Counted from the stretch's first letter, positions 1 through 7,956 are shown. The stretch is DNA of 19,307 nucleotides from an uncultured Actinomycetes bacterium (GCA_903925985.1 CAIYHK010000058.1:1-19307); one strand, 5' to 3'. The notes: generated by a model not told the origin, from the sequence alone. Numbers and translations are program-made.

Positions 1-1152
1 GAAGAGATAACAATTCCTGCTTCTGTAACATCAATAATGGATTCGGCATTTATTCTTTCTGCTGCGCTGACTTCCGTCACCTTTGAAAGTGGAAGTCAGT
101 TGAATCTCATCGAGCAGAGTGCCTTTGCCTACACCGCATTGACAGAAATTGATTTTCCCGAGGGTGTTACCGCGATTCCGGGAGACGCAGTTTCAAGTGT
201 TCCAACCCTTACGCGAGTTTCCATCCCATCAACTGTGACTTCGATCGGGAGCCGAGCGTTCGCTGGCGCCACGAACTTAACTGAAGTTCTGTTTACGGCT
301 GACTCTGCATTGACACAAATAGGCAATTACGCATTCATAGGCTTGTCATCACTTGCGGCTATCACGTTTCCTGCTTCATTGGCCACGATTGGGGCATATG
401 CGATTCATGACATGGCAAGTCTTTCAAAAATAGGTTTTCTCGGAGATCGCCCATCAGTGGTTAACGCTGAGTCGGTCAGCTACTTGCAAGATGGTGCCGA
501 GATGATCGTGAAACACGACAACACGACTTACGGCGATTTAGCCTCAAACCCGGTTTGGGCAAGTGCCGGCACGGATACTGAAATTTCAATCGTCCCAGGG
601 CACACCATTTCGTTTGATGACAACGGTGCCGATGCGGGCCATCTTCCATCCCCGAAACTGGCGGAAAGCGGCACGGACATAATGCTCCCAGAAAACTACG
701 GCGGGCTAACTCGTGAGGGCAAAGTTTTCATCGGCTGGAATACCGAAGCCGACGGTAGCGGTGATCGCCATGAACCGAACGATGAAATTGCCATGCCAGA
801 TTCCGATCAAACTCTTTATGCGATGTGGGGCGTACGTGCAGCTGCCACTACAAAGCCGTCCATCACGGGCAAGACACAAGTCGGGCAAACGCTAAATGCG
901 CGCAAGGGCACCTGGCGAGGCTCACCGACACTCACGTTCCGCTATCAGTGGTATGCCTGTTCCGCAAAGGTGACTCGAGTGGTGGAAGATGCGCCACGTA
1001 GCTGCACCGTTATCCGCGGAGCAAACAAGGAGCAACTGAAACTTGTGCGCAAGCATCTGAACAAGTTCATAACCGTTTCCGTCACTGGAACAAGTTTGGG
1101 AAGTCCAAGCACTCGATGGTTCGCGAAAAGCACAACCACAAAAGTCAGCTAG
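1..1152 (+). CDS. Surface/secreted BspA-like LRR protein with InlB B repeat and Ig-like domain (C-terminal part)
   Basis: The frame is open from base 1, with 12 residues before the first ATG at 37, so the gene starts upstream and only the last 383 residues are visible. The first ~150 residues are BspA-type (LRR_5) repeats with the recurring pattern 'L..I.FP..V..IG..AF....L', for example around SIPSTVTSIGSRAF. About residues 200-280 form a Listeria-Bacteroides (InlB B) repeat, with the landmarks 'FDDNG', 'GWNTEADGSG' and 'LYAMW'. The last ~100 residues form an Ig-like domain with 'VGQTLNARKGTW' and 'YQWYACSA', a layout common in actinobacterial exported proteins. Such proteins are usually exported and bind surfaces or other proteins. 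The signal peptide would be upstream and is not visible. There is no LPXTG motif or C-terminal hydrophobic anchor, so the end shown would be free. Gene type is secure; ligand and role are unknown. Confidence 0.85.
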   Translation, partial: EEITIPASVTSIMDSAFILSAALTSVTFESGSQLNLIEQSAFAYTALTEIDFPEGVTAIPGDAVSSVPTLTRVSIPSTVTSIGSRAFAGATNLTEVLFTADSALTQIGNYAFIGLSSLAAITFPASLATIGAYAIHDMASLSKIGFLGDRPSVVNAESVSYLQDGAEMIVKHDNTTYGDLASNPVWASAGTDTEISIVPGHTISFDDNGADAGHLPSPKLAESGTDIMLPENYGGLTREGKVFIGWNTEADGSGDRHEPNDEIAMPDSDQTLYAMWGVRAAATTKPSITGKTQVGQTLNARKGTWRGSPTLTFRYQWYACSAKVTRVVEDAPRSCTVIRGANKEQLKLVRKHLNKFITVSVTGTSLGSPSTRWFAKSTTTKVS

Positions 1153-1173
1153 CTGATCGGCGTGGGGTGTCAG

Positions 1174-1246
<73 letters not shown>

Positions 1247-1299
1247 GGATCAAAAGACGCTAGTTGGCGATCGCCGAGGCAGGCGATGCCGAAAAACGG

Positions 1300-1372
1300 C
1301 TCCGGGGGTGGGGCTCGAACCCACGGCCAACGGATTAACAGTCCGTCGCTCTGCCAACTGAGCTACCCCGGA
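1300..1372 (-). tRNA. tRNA-Asn (GUU anticodon)
   Basis: This is a 73-base cloverleaf on the minus strand. The acceptor stem TCCGGGG pairs with CCCCGGA, the discriminator base is G, the D arm is GCTC/GAGC, and the anticodon stem ACGGA/TCCGT carries the loop CTGTTAA (anticodon GTT). The T arm contains GTTCGAGCC. The CCA end is not encoded. The gene lies 53 bases upstream of the CAU tRNA on the same strand, so the pair could share a transcript. Confidence 0.96.
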
Positions 1373-1382
1373 AGGAGTCTTC

Positions 1383-1388
1383 ATCTTA
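1383..1388 (-). promoter_or_regulatory. Possible -10 box for the tRNA-Asn gene
   Basis: The minus strand reads TAAGAT, matching four of six bases of the TATAAT consensus. It ends 10 bases before the 5' end of tRNA-Asn, a spacing that would give a very short leader. No good -35 element is visible at the usual distance, so this is tentative. Co-transcription with rpoD, which ends 73 bases upstream, is the alternative. Confidence 0.3.
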
Positions 1389-1445
1389 TCGGCGGCGCAC
1401 CCACTGGGCCGAAAGTGCGCTCATGGACACCCTTTTGGCCGTCAT

Positions 1446-2609
1446 TCACGCTGGGTCGACAAAGGAACGCAGCCTCTTGCTGTTGTGAGGGTGCCGCAAT
1501 CGGGCCAAAGTTCGTGATTCGATCTGACGGATTCTCTCTCTAGTGACGTTGAATCGCCGCGCAACTTCGTCCAATGTGTGTGGCTCACATTCAATTCCAA
1601 ATCGCATCTTGATGATTTCCTGATCACGCTCATCAAGTTCGTCAAGCACGAGATGAACAGCTCTCCGAAGATCGGCCAGCTCTGCAGTATCGGCGGGGTC
1701 CTCTGCCTCTTCGTCACCGATTTGATCGCCCAATGATGCGGAATCGGGCTCGTCGCCAATCTTGGAATCAAGGCTTGCTATCGAACCTGCCATCTGCTGG
1801 AGTTCGGCAACTCGTTCAACGGTGACGTTACAGCGTTCGGCGATTTCTTCAATTGTTGGCTCACGATCGAGGTCACGCAACAGGTCGCGGTGAGCGCGGT
1901 TCACCTGATTGATGTATTCCGACATGTGTGCTGGAATTCGGATTGATCGTCCTTGGTCAGGAATCGCACGTGAAATCGCCTGCCTGATCCACCAAGTTGC
2001 ATAGGTCGAGAATTTGAAGCCTTTGCTGTGGTCATATTTTTCGGTGGCGCGCATCAAGCCGATGTTTCCTTCTTGAACGAGGTCCATCAAAGGCACACCG
2101 TGTCGGTCGTACTTGCGGGCAATTGAAACGACAAGGCGCAGATTGGCTTCAATGAGGACCTTGCGCGCTTGCCGTCCTGATTCAACTTTGCGTTCAAGCC
2201 GACGCCGTTCACCGCCTTCCAACTCCTCGACCTGCAGGCGAGCTTGGCACTTCTGCCCCTCTTCAATCTGGCGTCCAAGTTCGCGCTCCTGCTCAGCCGT
2301 CAACAAGTCAACACGGCCAATCTCGTTGAGGTATATGTTCACCGAGTCTTCGGTATTTGACGCAATCGATGCGCGACGCACTGGGCGAGGCGCAGCTAAT
2401 GGGGTTGAGTCGTCTTCAATTTCAATCTTGATTGAATTGAAAACCGAAACAATGAGACTCAAGATCTCTTCGGTGATCTCAACAGCATGCAGAACCCGTA
2501 CGAGTTCCTCTTGACTCACGCTTCCGGTGTCTCTTGCCGACACGATCAACGCATTCCACTTTTCAACATCGATCCCGTTTACAGGCGGGGGCGGTGTGCG
2601 TGGGGTCAT
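1446..2609 (-). CDS. rpoD: Primary (housekeeping) RNA polymerase sigma factor, sigma-70 family
   Basis: This is the group 1 sigma factor that directs RNA polymerase to housekeeping promoters; 387 residues from the chosen start. Region 1.2 (about residues 88-120) has 'NIYLNEIGRVDLLT'. Region 2 (about 155-225) has 'EANLRLVVSIARKY', 'MDLVQEGNIGLMRA' and 'FSTYATWWIRQAISRAI'. Region 3 follows, with 'REPTIEEIAE'. Region 4 (about 320-385) has 'DERDQEIIKMRFG' and the helix-turn-helix 'FNVTRERIRQIE'. An acidic spacer lies between regions 3 and 4. Region 2.4 reads PDQGRSIRIPAHM, slightly different from the usual ADQARTIRIPVHM. I chose the ATG at 2609 because it forms an ATGA overlap with the dnaG stop. 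An upstream in-frame ATG at 2639 would add 10 residues inside dnaG. It is the last gene of the ppdK-terC-dnaG-rpoD series. In other actinobacteria it is called sigA or hrdB. Confidence 0.95.
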   Translation of the reverse strand: MTPRTPPPPVNGIDVEKWNALIVSARDTGSVSQEELVRVLHAVEITEEILSLIVSVFNSIKIEIEDDSTPLAAPRPVRRASIASNTEDSVNIYLNEIGRVDLLTAEQERELGRQIEEGQKCQARLQVEELEGGERRRLERKVESGRQARKVLIEANLRLVVSIARKYDRHGVPLMDLVQEGNIGLMRATEKYDHSKGFKFSTYATWWIRQAISRAIPDQGRSIRIPAHMSEYINQVNRAHRDLLRDLDREPTIEEIAERCNVTVERVAELQQMAGSIASLDSKIGDEPDSASLGDQIGDEEAEDPADTAELADLRRAVHLVLDELDERDQEIIKMRFGIECEPHTLDEVARRFNVTRERIRQIESRTLARLRHPHNSKRLRSFVDPA

Positions 2610-4345
2610 AGCGAAGTGCGCGTCCTGTCGTCCAGCCATCCCAGTAGTGCGGTCAGGGTCTCTTCGTCGGGATTATCCGAAGACAGAGTCTCCAATGACC
2701 TGCGTACTGCCGCATCGGCTCGAATTTCGTCGGTATCAGTAATTCGCACCCGAGCTGCGAGTTCACGACGCACTGCAGCTACTGCCAAATTGCGGGCTTC
2801 CAGAATGGCATCGGCTTCAACATCTGCAACAGCAGCGCGTTCCAGGATTTCGCGGGCATCTGGATCCGCTTTCTCAAGCGCTTCATCGAGGTCACCGTTA
2901 GTCACCCCAAGAGCGACGAATGCGCGCCGGCATGCGTCATCTTGAAACAGCCCTTCCACCAGCCATGGGGCAATTGAATCCCAGGAGTGGATCAACAATG
3001 CGATTGCGACAAATTCGGCACTGTCATTTGAGCGTGGTCGTGCAGCTTGGACAACGATTGGTCGTGACGATTTGGTTTCAGCGATCCGCACCAAGTCCGT
3101 GGCAGGAATTCCAACATGGCTTGCAACTTGGGCGGCATACAGTTTGCGCACATTTCTATCGGGGTGTTCATTAACCACTTCCATCGCTTCTTCGGCCTTG
3201 CGAGCGCGATCTTCTGGAGTTCGAATCTGGCCGGCATTAAGCACCCGGTTAAGACGAAAGCCAAGGAATGGCAACGCCGTTTCAATTGCTGCCACAAGGG
3301 CTTGCGGATCACTCGATGCAAGATCACCTGGATCTTTCCCGTCGGGGAACCTCGCAACACTCACCTGCACTTGATATTTGGCTTCCCACTCATAGAAGCG
3401 CTCCGCCGCACCTTGCCCTGCAGCGTCGGCGTCGAATGCGAGCACCACATGGTTTGCGAATCGTTTCAGTCGCCGTACGTGATCTTCGGTCAACGCGGTT
3501 CCGCATGTGGCAACCGCGCGCTTCACTCCAGCACGATGAAAGCCGATTACGTCCGTGTAACCCTCGCAAACAATCACTTGGTCCTTGGCAACTATGTCGT
3601 TCTTGGCCCAGTTCAAACCATAGAGAGTTCCCGACTTCTGATAGATCGGAGTGGCGTTTGAGTTTTTGTATTTAGCGGGGTCCGAAGAACCTGGCAGCAC
3701 TCGCCCACCGAAAGCAACTGGATCGCCCTTGTCGTCAAAGATTGGAAACAGCACTCGCCCACGGAATGAATCTTGAAGATTGCCACGTTTGTTAACGAAT
3801 GCGAGCCCACAATCTACGAGTAGATCACGATCCACCTTCAGTGACTTGCTGAGTTGATCCCAGTCGTCAGGAGCCCAGCCAAGTCTGAATTCGCGCGCTA
3901 CATCGCCAGCGAGACCACGCCCACGCAAATAGTCCCTCGCGGCACGCGCATCAGGTGCCGAAAGCAAACGGTCGTGATACCAAGAAACCGCTTGCTCCAT
4001 AACGTCAATCATCCTCTTGCGGCGTTGACGATCCTTTGTGTCAGTGGCAGATGTGTAGGTGAGCTGGATTCCTACTCGGTTGGCGAGGCGCTCCACTGCG
4101 GCCATGAAATCGAGGTGTTCGATTTCCTGCACAAACTTAAAAACATCCCCCGACGCACTACATCCAAAACACTTGTAACGGCCGGTTTCCTCGCGGACGT
4201 TAAATGAGCCTGACTTTTCAGCATGAAATGGGCACAAGCCAACCCAGTTGCGGCCCACTCGCCTTAGAGCAACATGCTGTTGCACCACCTCGACAATTGA
4301 CGACGCTGCACGCACCCGCTCGAGATCGTCGTCTGCTATCGCCAC
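2606..4345 (-). CDS. dnaG: DNA primase DnaG
   Basis: This enzyme synthesises the RNA primers for chromosome replication and works with the replicative helicase DnaB. It has 579 residues, close to the family norm of about 600. The N-terminal CHC2 zinc finger is intact (C38, H41, C59, C62, in 'GLCPFHAEKSGSFNV' and 'YKCFGC'). The TOPRIM catalytic core has 'VIVCEGYTDVIGFHRAG' (E261) and 'LAFDADAAG' (D305, D307). The C-terminal third is divergent and alanine-rich, as expected for the helicase-interacting region. The start 'MAIADDDLERVRAASSIVEVV' is typical of the family. It lies 9 bases after terC, and its TGA stop overlaps the rpoD ATG, implying coupled translation. Confidence 0.96.
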   Translation of the reverse strand: MAIADDDLERVRAASSIVEVVQQHVALRRVGRNWVGLCPFHAEKSGSFNVREETGRYKCFGCSASGDVFKFVQEIEHLDFMAAVERLANRVGIQLTYTSATDTKDRQRRKRMIDVMEQAVSWYHDRLLSAPDARAARDYLRGRGLAGDVAREFRLGWAPDDWDQLSKSLKVDRDLLVDCGLAFVNKRGNLQDSFRGRVLFPIFDDKGDPVAFGGRVLPGSSDPAKYKNSNATPIYQKSGTLYGLNWAKNDIVAKDQVIVCEGYTDVIGFHRAGVKRAVATCGTALTEDHVRRLKRFANHVVLAFDADAAGQGAAERFYEWEAKYQVQVSVARFPDGKDPGDLASSDPQALVAAIETALPFLGFRLNRVLNAGQIRTPEDRARKAEEAMEVVNEHPDRNVRKLYAAQVASHVGIPATDLVRIAETKSSRPIVVQAARPRSNDSAEFVAIALLIHSWDSIAPWLVEGLFQDDACRRAFVALGVTNGDLDEALEKADPDAREILERAAVADVEADAILEARNLAVAAVRRELAARVRITDTDEIRADAAVRRSLETLSSDNPDEETLTALLGWLDDRTRTSL

Positions 4346-4354
4346 GACCCTAGG

Positions 4355-5254
4355 TTACCCGTTGTTTTTTACCCGCAGACTCCGAAGTGAGGCGGCAATA
4401 GACGTCGCCAAAATCCCAACGATCACGAGCAGAGAAACCGCAATTGGAATGTGGTACCAGTGAGCAATCAGCATCTTCACACCTACAAAGGCAAGAATCA
4501 CAGCAAGGCCCTGCTGGAGGTACGAGAACTTCTCCCGTAAGCCGGCAAGCAAGAAGTAAAGGGCGCGCAAGCCAAGAATTGCCATCGCATTGGAACTAAA
4601 CGCGATGAACTGCTCACGGCTCACACCAAGTACTGCTGGAACCGAGTCCACAGCAAACAGAACATCGGTTAACTCAATCAAGACAATTACAGCGAACAAT
4701 GGAGTGGCAAGACGCTTGCCATTGACCTTGGTGAACAGTTTTTGACCATCATGCTGATCGGTAGATGGAACCACCCTGTGGAACAGCTTCATCGCGCGCG
4801 ATGACTCGGGATCAAATTCCTCGTCACCTTCTTTGATGAGCCCCCAAGCGGTCCACACCAGGAATAGGCCAAACAATACGAGGGCGAAATCAAACTTCTC
4901 GATTACTGCCACCCCGGCCATGATGAAACCCAGCCGCATTACTAGAGCCCCAAAAATGCCCCAGAACAGAACTCGATGCTGGTACTGAGCTTCCACCTTG
5001 AAATGCGTGAGTATCACCGCCCAGACAAAAACATTGTCGACACTCAGGCTCTTCTCAATCAGGTAGGCACCTATGTACTCCCCTGCTGCCTCGCCGCCAT
5101 ATGCCGACCACATCACAAAGGTGAAGGCCAGTCCAATGGATATCCAGATGGATGAAGTTATCGCTGCTTCACGCAACTTAATGACGTGCGCTTTGCGGTT
5201 GACAACAAGCAGATCAACAAGCAACAACACCACAAGCAGGACAACAAAAGCCAC
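4355..5254 (-). CDS. TerC/Alx family integral membrane protein
   Basis: This is a TerC-family membrane protein; characterised members (TerC, Alx, MeeY/MeeF) are linked to tellurite resistance, pH response and manganese export or metallation of exported proteins. It has about seven hydrophobic segments and both family signatures, 'LIEKSLSVDNVFVWAVI' and 'LIELTDVLFAVDSVPAVLG', whose acidic residues lie in the membrane. The start is uncertain. The frame stays open back to a TTG at 5386, which would overlap ppdK by 82 bases, and no ATG, GTG or TTG occurs between that codon and the GTG at 5254. The GTG keeps the first membrane helix. However, the residues just before it (DFVDVNVTAFAW) also look like a natural TerC N-terminus, so translation may begin at a non-canonical codon. 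dnaG follows 9 bases downstream. Confidence 0.88.
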   Translation of the reverse strand: MAFVVLLVVLLLVDLLVVNRKAHVIKLREAAITSSIWISIGLAFTFVMWSAYGGEAAGEYIGAYLIEKSLSVDNVFVWAVILTHFKVEAQYQHRVLFWGIFGALVMRLGFIMAGVAVIEKFDFALVLFGLFLVWTAWGLIKEGDEEFDPESSRAMKLFHRVVPSTDQHDGQKLFTKVNGKRLATPLFAVIVLIELTDVLFAVDSVPAVLGVSREQFIAFSSNAMAILGLRALYFLLAGLREKFSYLQQGLAVILAFVGVKMLIAHWYHIPIAVSLLVIVGILATSIAASLRSLRVKNNG

Positions 5255-5304
5255 CCATGCGAATGCAGTTACATTGACGTCGACAAAGTCGCCGCCCGAG
5301 TTAC

Positions 5305-7536
5305 TTATTTGGTATCTGATTTCGCACCGCCGATCACTGCTTGAGCCGAAGCCAAGCGAGCGATGGGCACGCGATACGGCGAGCAACTCACGTAGTTGAG
5401 ACCCGCACGATAGAACAGACCAATTGACTCAGGATCTCCACCATGCTCGCCACATACGCCGAGCTTGATCCCCTTCTTTGCCTTACGACCTCGCTGAGCA
5501 CCAATCTCGACGAGCTCACCCACACCGGTCTGGTCGATGGTCTCGAATGGATTGCGCTTAAGTAGACCAAGTTCGAGGTAAGCAGGCATCATTCGGGACT
5601 CAACGTCGTCACGGCTGAACCCAAAGGTCAACTGCGTGAGGTCGTTGGTGCCAAAGCTGAAGAAATCTGACTCTTCAGCGAGTTCATCAGCCCGCAACGC
5701 TGCACGTGGTGTTTCAATCATCGTTCCAATAGAAACCTTGGCGCCCGACTTCTTGCCGGCCACTTCCTTTATCGCAGTTTCAACCCAGGAACGCGCTAGC
5801 GCGAGTTCGTCACGGGTAACCGTAAGCGGAATCATGATCTCGATAATTGGCTTGAAGCCTTTGGCTGCAACTTCAATTGCGGCTTCCATGAGCGCACGGA
5901 CCTGCATCTCATAAAGGCCAGGCTTGACCACTCCCAGACGCACACCACGAGTACCAATCATCGGGTTGAATTCAGCCCACGCGTGCGCGGTTGCGAGGAG
6001 CTTCTCCTCTTCTTTGGACAACCCGGCTGTGGCTTTCTTGATTTCCAACTCATCCACGCGGGGCAAGAACTCATGCAACGGTGGATCAAGTAGGCGAACC
6101 GTAACCGGAAGCCCAGACATCGCTTTCAAGATGTCAATGAAGTCTTCTTTTTGCACCTTGCGCAGCTCTTCAAGAGCCTTTGCTTCTTCGTCTGGTGTGT
6201 CAGCAAGAATCATGCGTCGCACCACTGGCAAACGATCAGGAGCAAGGAACATGTGCTCGGTACGGCAGAGACCGATTCCCTCAGCTCCGAGTTCACGGGC
6301 TTTGGTGGCATCTTCACCGGTGTCGGCATTCGCGCGTACTGCGAGCTTGCCTTTGCGTACCTCGTCGGCCCACTTCAGCACCGTGTTGAATTCTTTTGGT
6401 GGCTTTGATGCCGACAGTTCCATTTTCCCGACAATGACTTCGCCGGTGGTGCCGTCAAGCGAAATCCAATCGCCTTCTTTCACCACGGCGCCATTGACTT
6501 CAAATTGAGTGCCAGAAATCTTCACCGCTTCGGCGCCTACAACCGCTGGCGTACCCCAACCGCGAGCCACAACCGCGGCGTGCGATACGAGTCCACCACG
6601 TGATGTGAGAATGCCTTTAGCGACCATCATGCCGTGCACGTCCTCAGGGCTTGTCTCATTGCGCACCAAGATCACATCTTCTTTGCGCTCAACTGCCAAG
6701 ACTGCATCATCGGCGGTGAAATAAACACGACCAACGGCAGCACCCGGTGATGCCGCAAGACCCTTTGCAAGAGCCTTGCCCTTACTGGCGAACTGCGGGT
6801 GCAAGACCTGGTCGAGATGATCGGCAGAAAGACGCATTAGTGCTTCTTTTTGCGAAATCTTCCAAGCGGTCTTTCCCGAGCTTGAACCTTTAACCATGTC
6901 CACAGCCATCCTCAAGGCCGCAGCGCCTGTGCGCTTACCCACTCGGGTCTGCAACATCCAAAGCTTGCCCTGCTCAATGGTGAACTCTGTGTCACACATG
7001 TCCTTGTAGTGCTTTTCAAGGCGCGCAAAAATCTTCAGCAGTTCGGCATGAATTGCCGGGAACTTTTTCTTCAACGCGTTGAGGTCCTCGGTATTGCGGA
7101 TTCCAGCTACAACATCTTCACCTTGGGCATTTACAAGGAAGTCACCGTACGGCTTGTTCTCACCTGTTGCGGCGTTACGTGTGAATCCCACTCCCGTGCC
7201 CGAGTTGTCATCGCGGTTTCCAAACACCATTGCCTGCACATTTACCGCAGTGCCGAGTTCGTGGCTGATCTTTTCGCGCACTCGATATGCGATTGCACGC
7301 GGGCCATTCCACGACTTGAATACAGCTTCAACTGCACCGCGGAGTTGCTTCATTGGATCTTGCGGGAATGGCTTGCCAGTATGAGCCTGAACCGCCTTCT
7401 TGTACACCTCACAAAGCGCCTTCAACTCGCTGGCCGGAATATCAGCATCGGTCTTAGCTGCGAGTCGCTCTTTCAACGCTTCGAGTTCGTGGTCAAACAC
7501 GTGTGCTTCAAGACCGAGAACAATGCGCCCATACAT
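5305..7536 (-). CDS. ppdK: Pyruvate, phosphate dikinase, C-terminal part (gene interrupted by an in-frame amber codon)
   Basis: PPDK interconverts pyruvate + ATP + Pi with PEP + AMP + PPi in the cytoplasm. This 743-residue open stretch is the remainder of the protein after the TAG at 7561-7563. It carries most of the ATP-grasp domain, the phosphohistidine domain with the swivelling catalytic His in 'GGLVSHAAVVARGWG' (residue 319 here, about 459 in the whole protein), and the PEP/pyruvate TIM barrel ending in 'GVCGEHGGDPESIG' and 'LNYVSCSPYRVPIARL'. The whole reading frame, with the amber codon read as one residue, would be about 883 residues, the normal PPDK length. The first ATG (7536) has no visible Shine-Dalgarno, so re-initiation is not obvious. 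Valine stands where plant and many bacterial enzymes have the regulatory Thr two residues before the catalytic His. terC follows it. Confidence 0.9.
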   Translation of the reverse strand: MYGRIVLGLEAHVFDHELEALKERLAAKTDADIPASELKALCEVYKKAVQAHTGKPFPQDPMKQLRGAVEAVFKSWNGPRAIAYRVREKISHELGTAVNVQAMVFGNRDDNSGTGVGFTRNAATGENKPYGDFLVNAQGEDVVAGIRNTEDLNALKKKFPAIHAELLKIFARLEKHYKDMCDTEFTIEQGKLWMLQTRVGKRTGAAALRMAVDMVKGSSSGKTAWKISQKEALMRLSADHLDQVLHPQFASKGKALAKGLAASPGAAVGRVYFTADDAVLAVERKEDVILVRNETSPEDVHGMMVAKGILTSRGGLVSHAAVVARGWGTPAVVGAEAVKISGTQFEVNGAVVKEGDWISLDGTTGEVIVGKMELSASKPPKEFNTVLKWADEVRKGKLAVRANADTGEDATKARELGAEGIGLCRTEHMFLAPDRLPVVRRMILADTPDEEAKALEELRKVQKEDFIDILKAMSGLPVTVRLLDPPLHEFLPRVDELEIKKATAGLSKEEEKLLATAHAWAEFNPMIGTRGVRLGVVKPGLYEMQVRALMEAAIEVAAKGFKPIIEIMIPLTVTRDELALARSWVETAIKEVAGKKSGAKVSIGTMIETPRAALRADELAEESDFFSFGTNDLTQLTFGFSRDDVESRMMPAYLELGLLKRNPFETIDQTGVGELVEIGAQRGRKAKKGIKLGVCGEHGGDPESIGLFYRAGLNYVSCSPYRVPIARLASAQAVIGGAKSDTK

Positions 7537-7560
7537 CGAGATGAATCGACGGTATGAGTC

Positions 7561-7563
7561 CTA
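7561..7563 (-). other. In-frame TAG codon interrupting ppdK
   Basis: The minus strand reads CGC TTC GCC TAG GAC TCA TAC. The frame is identical before and after the stop and homology to PPDK is continuous. TAG also ends other genes in this window (the first gene, hisF, groES-like, hisI, ygfZ), so it is a genuine stop in this organism, not a reassigned codon. Confidence 0.9.
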
Positions 7564-7956
7564 GGCGAAGCGCTCGTCTTTGTAAGTGGTTGCGAGTCCC
7601 GCAACACTCTTGTCGTTTAGCCCAAGATTCAAAACAGTGTCCATCATTCCTGGCATCGAGAACTTCGCGCCTGAACGAACCGACACCAACAGAGGATCCT
7701 TTGGATCACCAAGTTTGCGCTTCATCTTCTTCTCAAGCGCAGCAACCTGGGTTTTGATTTCCTGGTCAAGAGTCTTAGGCCAGCCGCCGTGCATATACGA
7801 GCGGCAAGCATCGGTCGAGATCGTGAACCCGTGTGGAACTGGCAATTTGAGCACGCTGATCATCTCAGCGAGGTTGGCTCCTTTGCCACCCAAGAGATCC
7901 TTGAGCTCCATTGGGGGACGACGGTGTTTGTGATCAAAGGCATATACGTAAGGCAC
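7561..7956 (-). CDS. ppdK: Pyruvate, phosphate dikinase, N-terminal fragment ending at the amber codon
   Basis: The 131 residues from the GTG at 7956 match the first subdomain of the PPDK nucleotide-binding domain: 'ELKDLLGGKGANLAEM', 'VPHGFTIST' and 'VSVRSGAKFSMPGMMDTVLNLG'. The frame then reads R-F-A-TAG-D-S-Y-R-R-F without any shift and continues into the C-terminal part. The family sequence here is typically RFA(W/Y)DSYRRF, so a single base change (for example TGG to TAG) explains the stop. This fragment alone lacks the phosphohistidine and PEP domains and cannot catalyse the reaction. It may be a recent pseudogene, a consensus error, or a strain variant. The start may be leaderless (see the promoter entry). 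The gene is divergent from the M50 protease gene. Confidence 0.85.
   Translation of the reverse strand: MPYVYAFDHKHRRPPMELKDLLGGKGANLAEMISVLKLPVPHGFTISTDACRSYMHGGWPKTLDQEIKTQVAALEKKMKRKLGDPKDPLLVSVRSGAKFSMPGMMDTVLNLGLNDKSVAGLATTYKDERFA

Noticed and set aside
1267..1276. GGCGATCGCC palindrome between the tRNA genes (like cyanobacterial HIP1)
   Set aside because: It occurs once in an otherwise actinobacterial context and is readily explained by chance.
1407..1440. Imperfect 9-bp inverted repeat after rpoD (GGCCGAAAG with CTTTTGGCC)
   Set aside because: The 16-base loop, one G-T pair and no T tract make it too weak to call a terminator.
2607..2639. Longer rpoD start at 2639
   Set aside because: It has no visible ribosome-binding site and overlaps dnaG by 34 bases, while the ATG at 2609 gives the usual ATGA coupling; kept only as an alternative.
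5924..6508. 194-residue plus-strand frame opposite ppdK
   Set aside because: It is Ser/Arg/Ala-rich antisense composition over a strongly conserved PPDK region, so it is a shadow frame.
7561..7563. Pyrrolysine or genetic-code reassignment at the ppdK TAG
   Set aside because: TAG terminates at least five other genes here, the family residue is aromatic rather than lysine-like, and no pyl gene is in the window.
7557..7570. Frameshift as the cause of the split ppdK
   Set aside because: Codons before and after the stop are in the same frame and encode uninterrupted PPDK homology, so this is a point nonsense codon.
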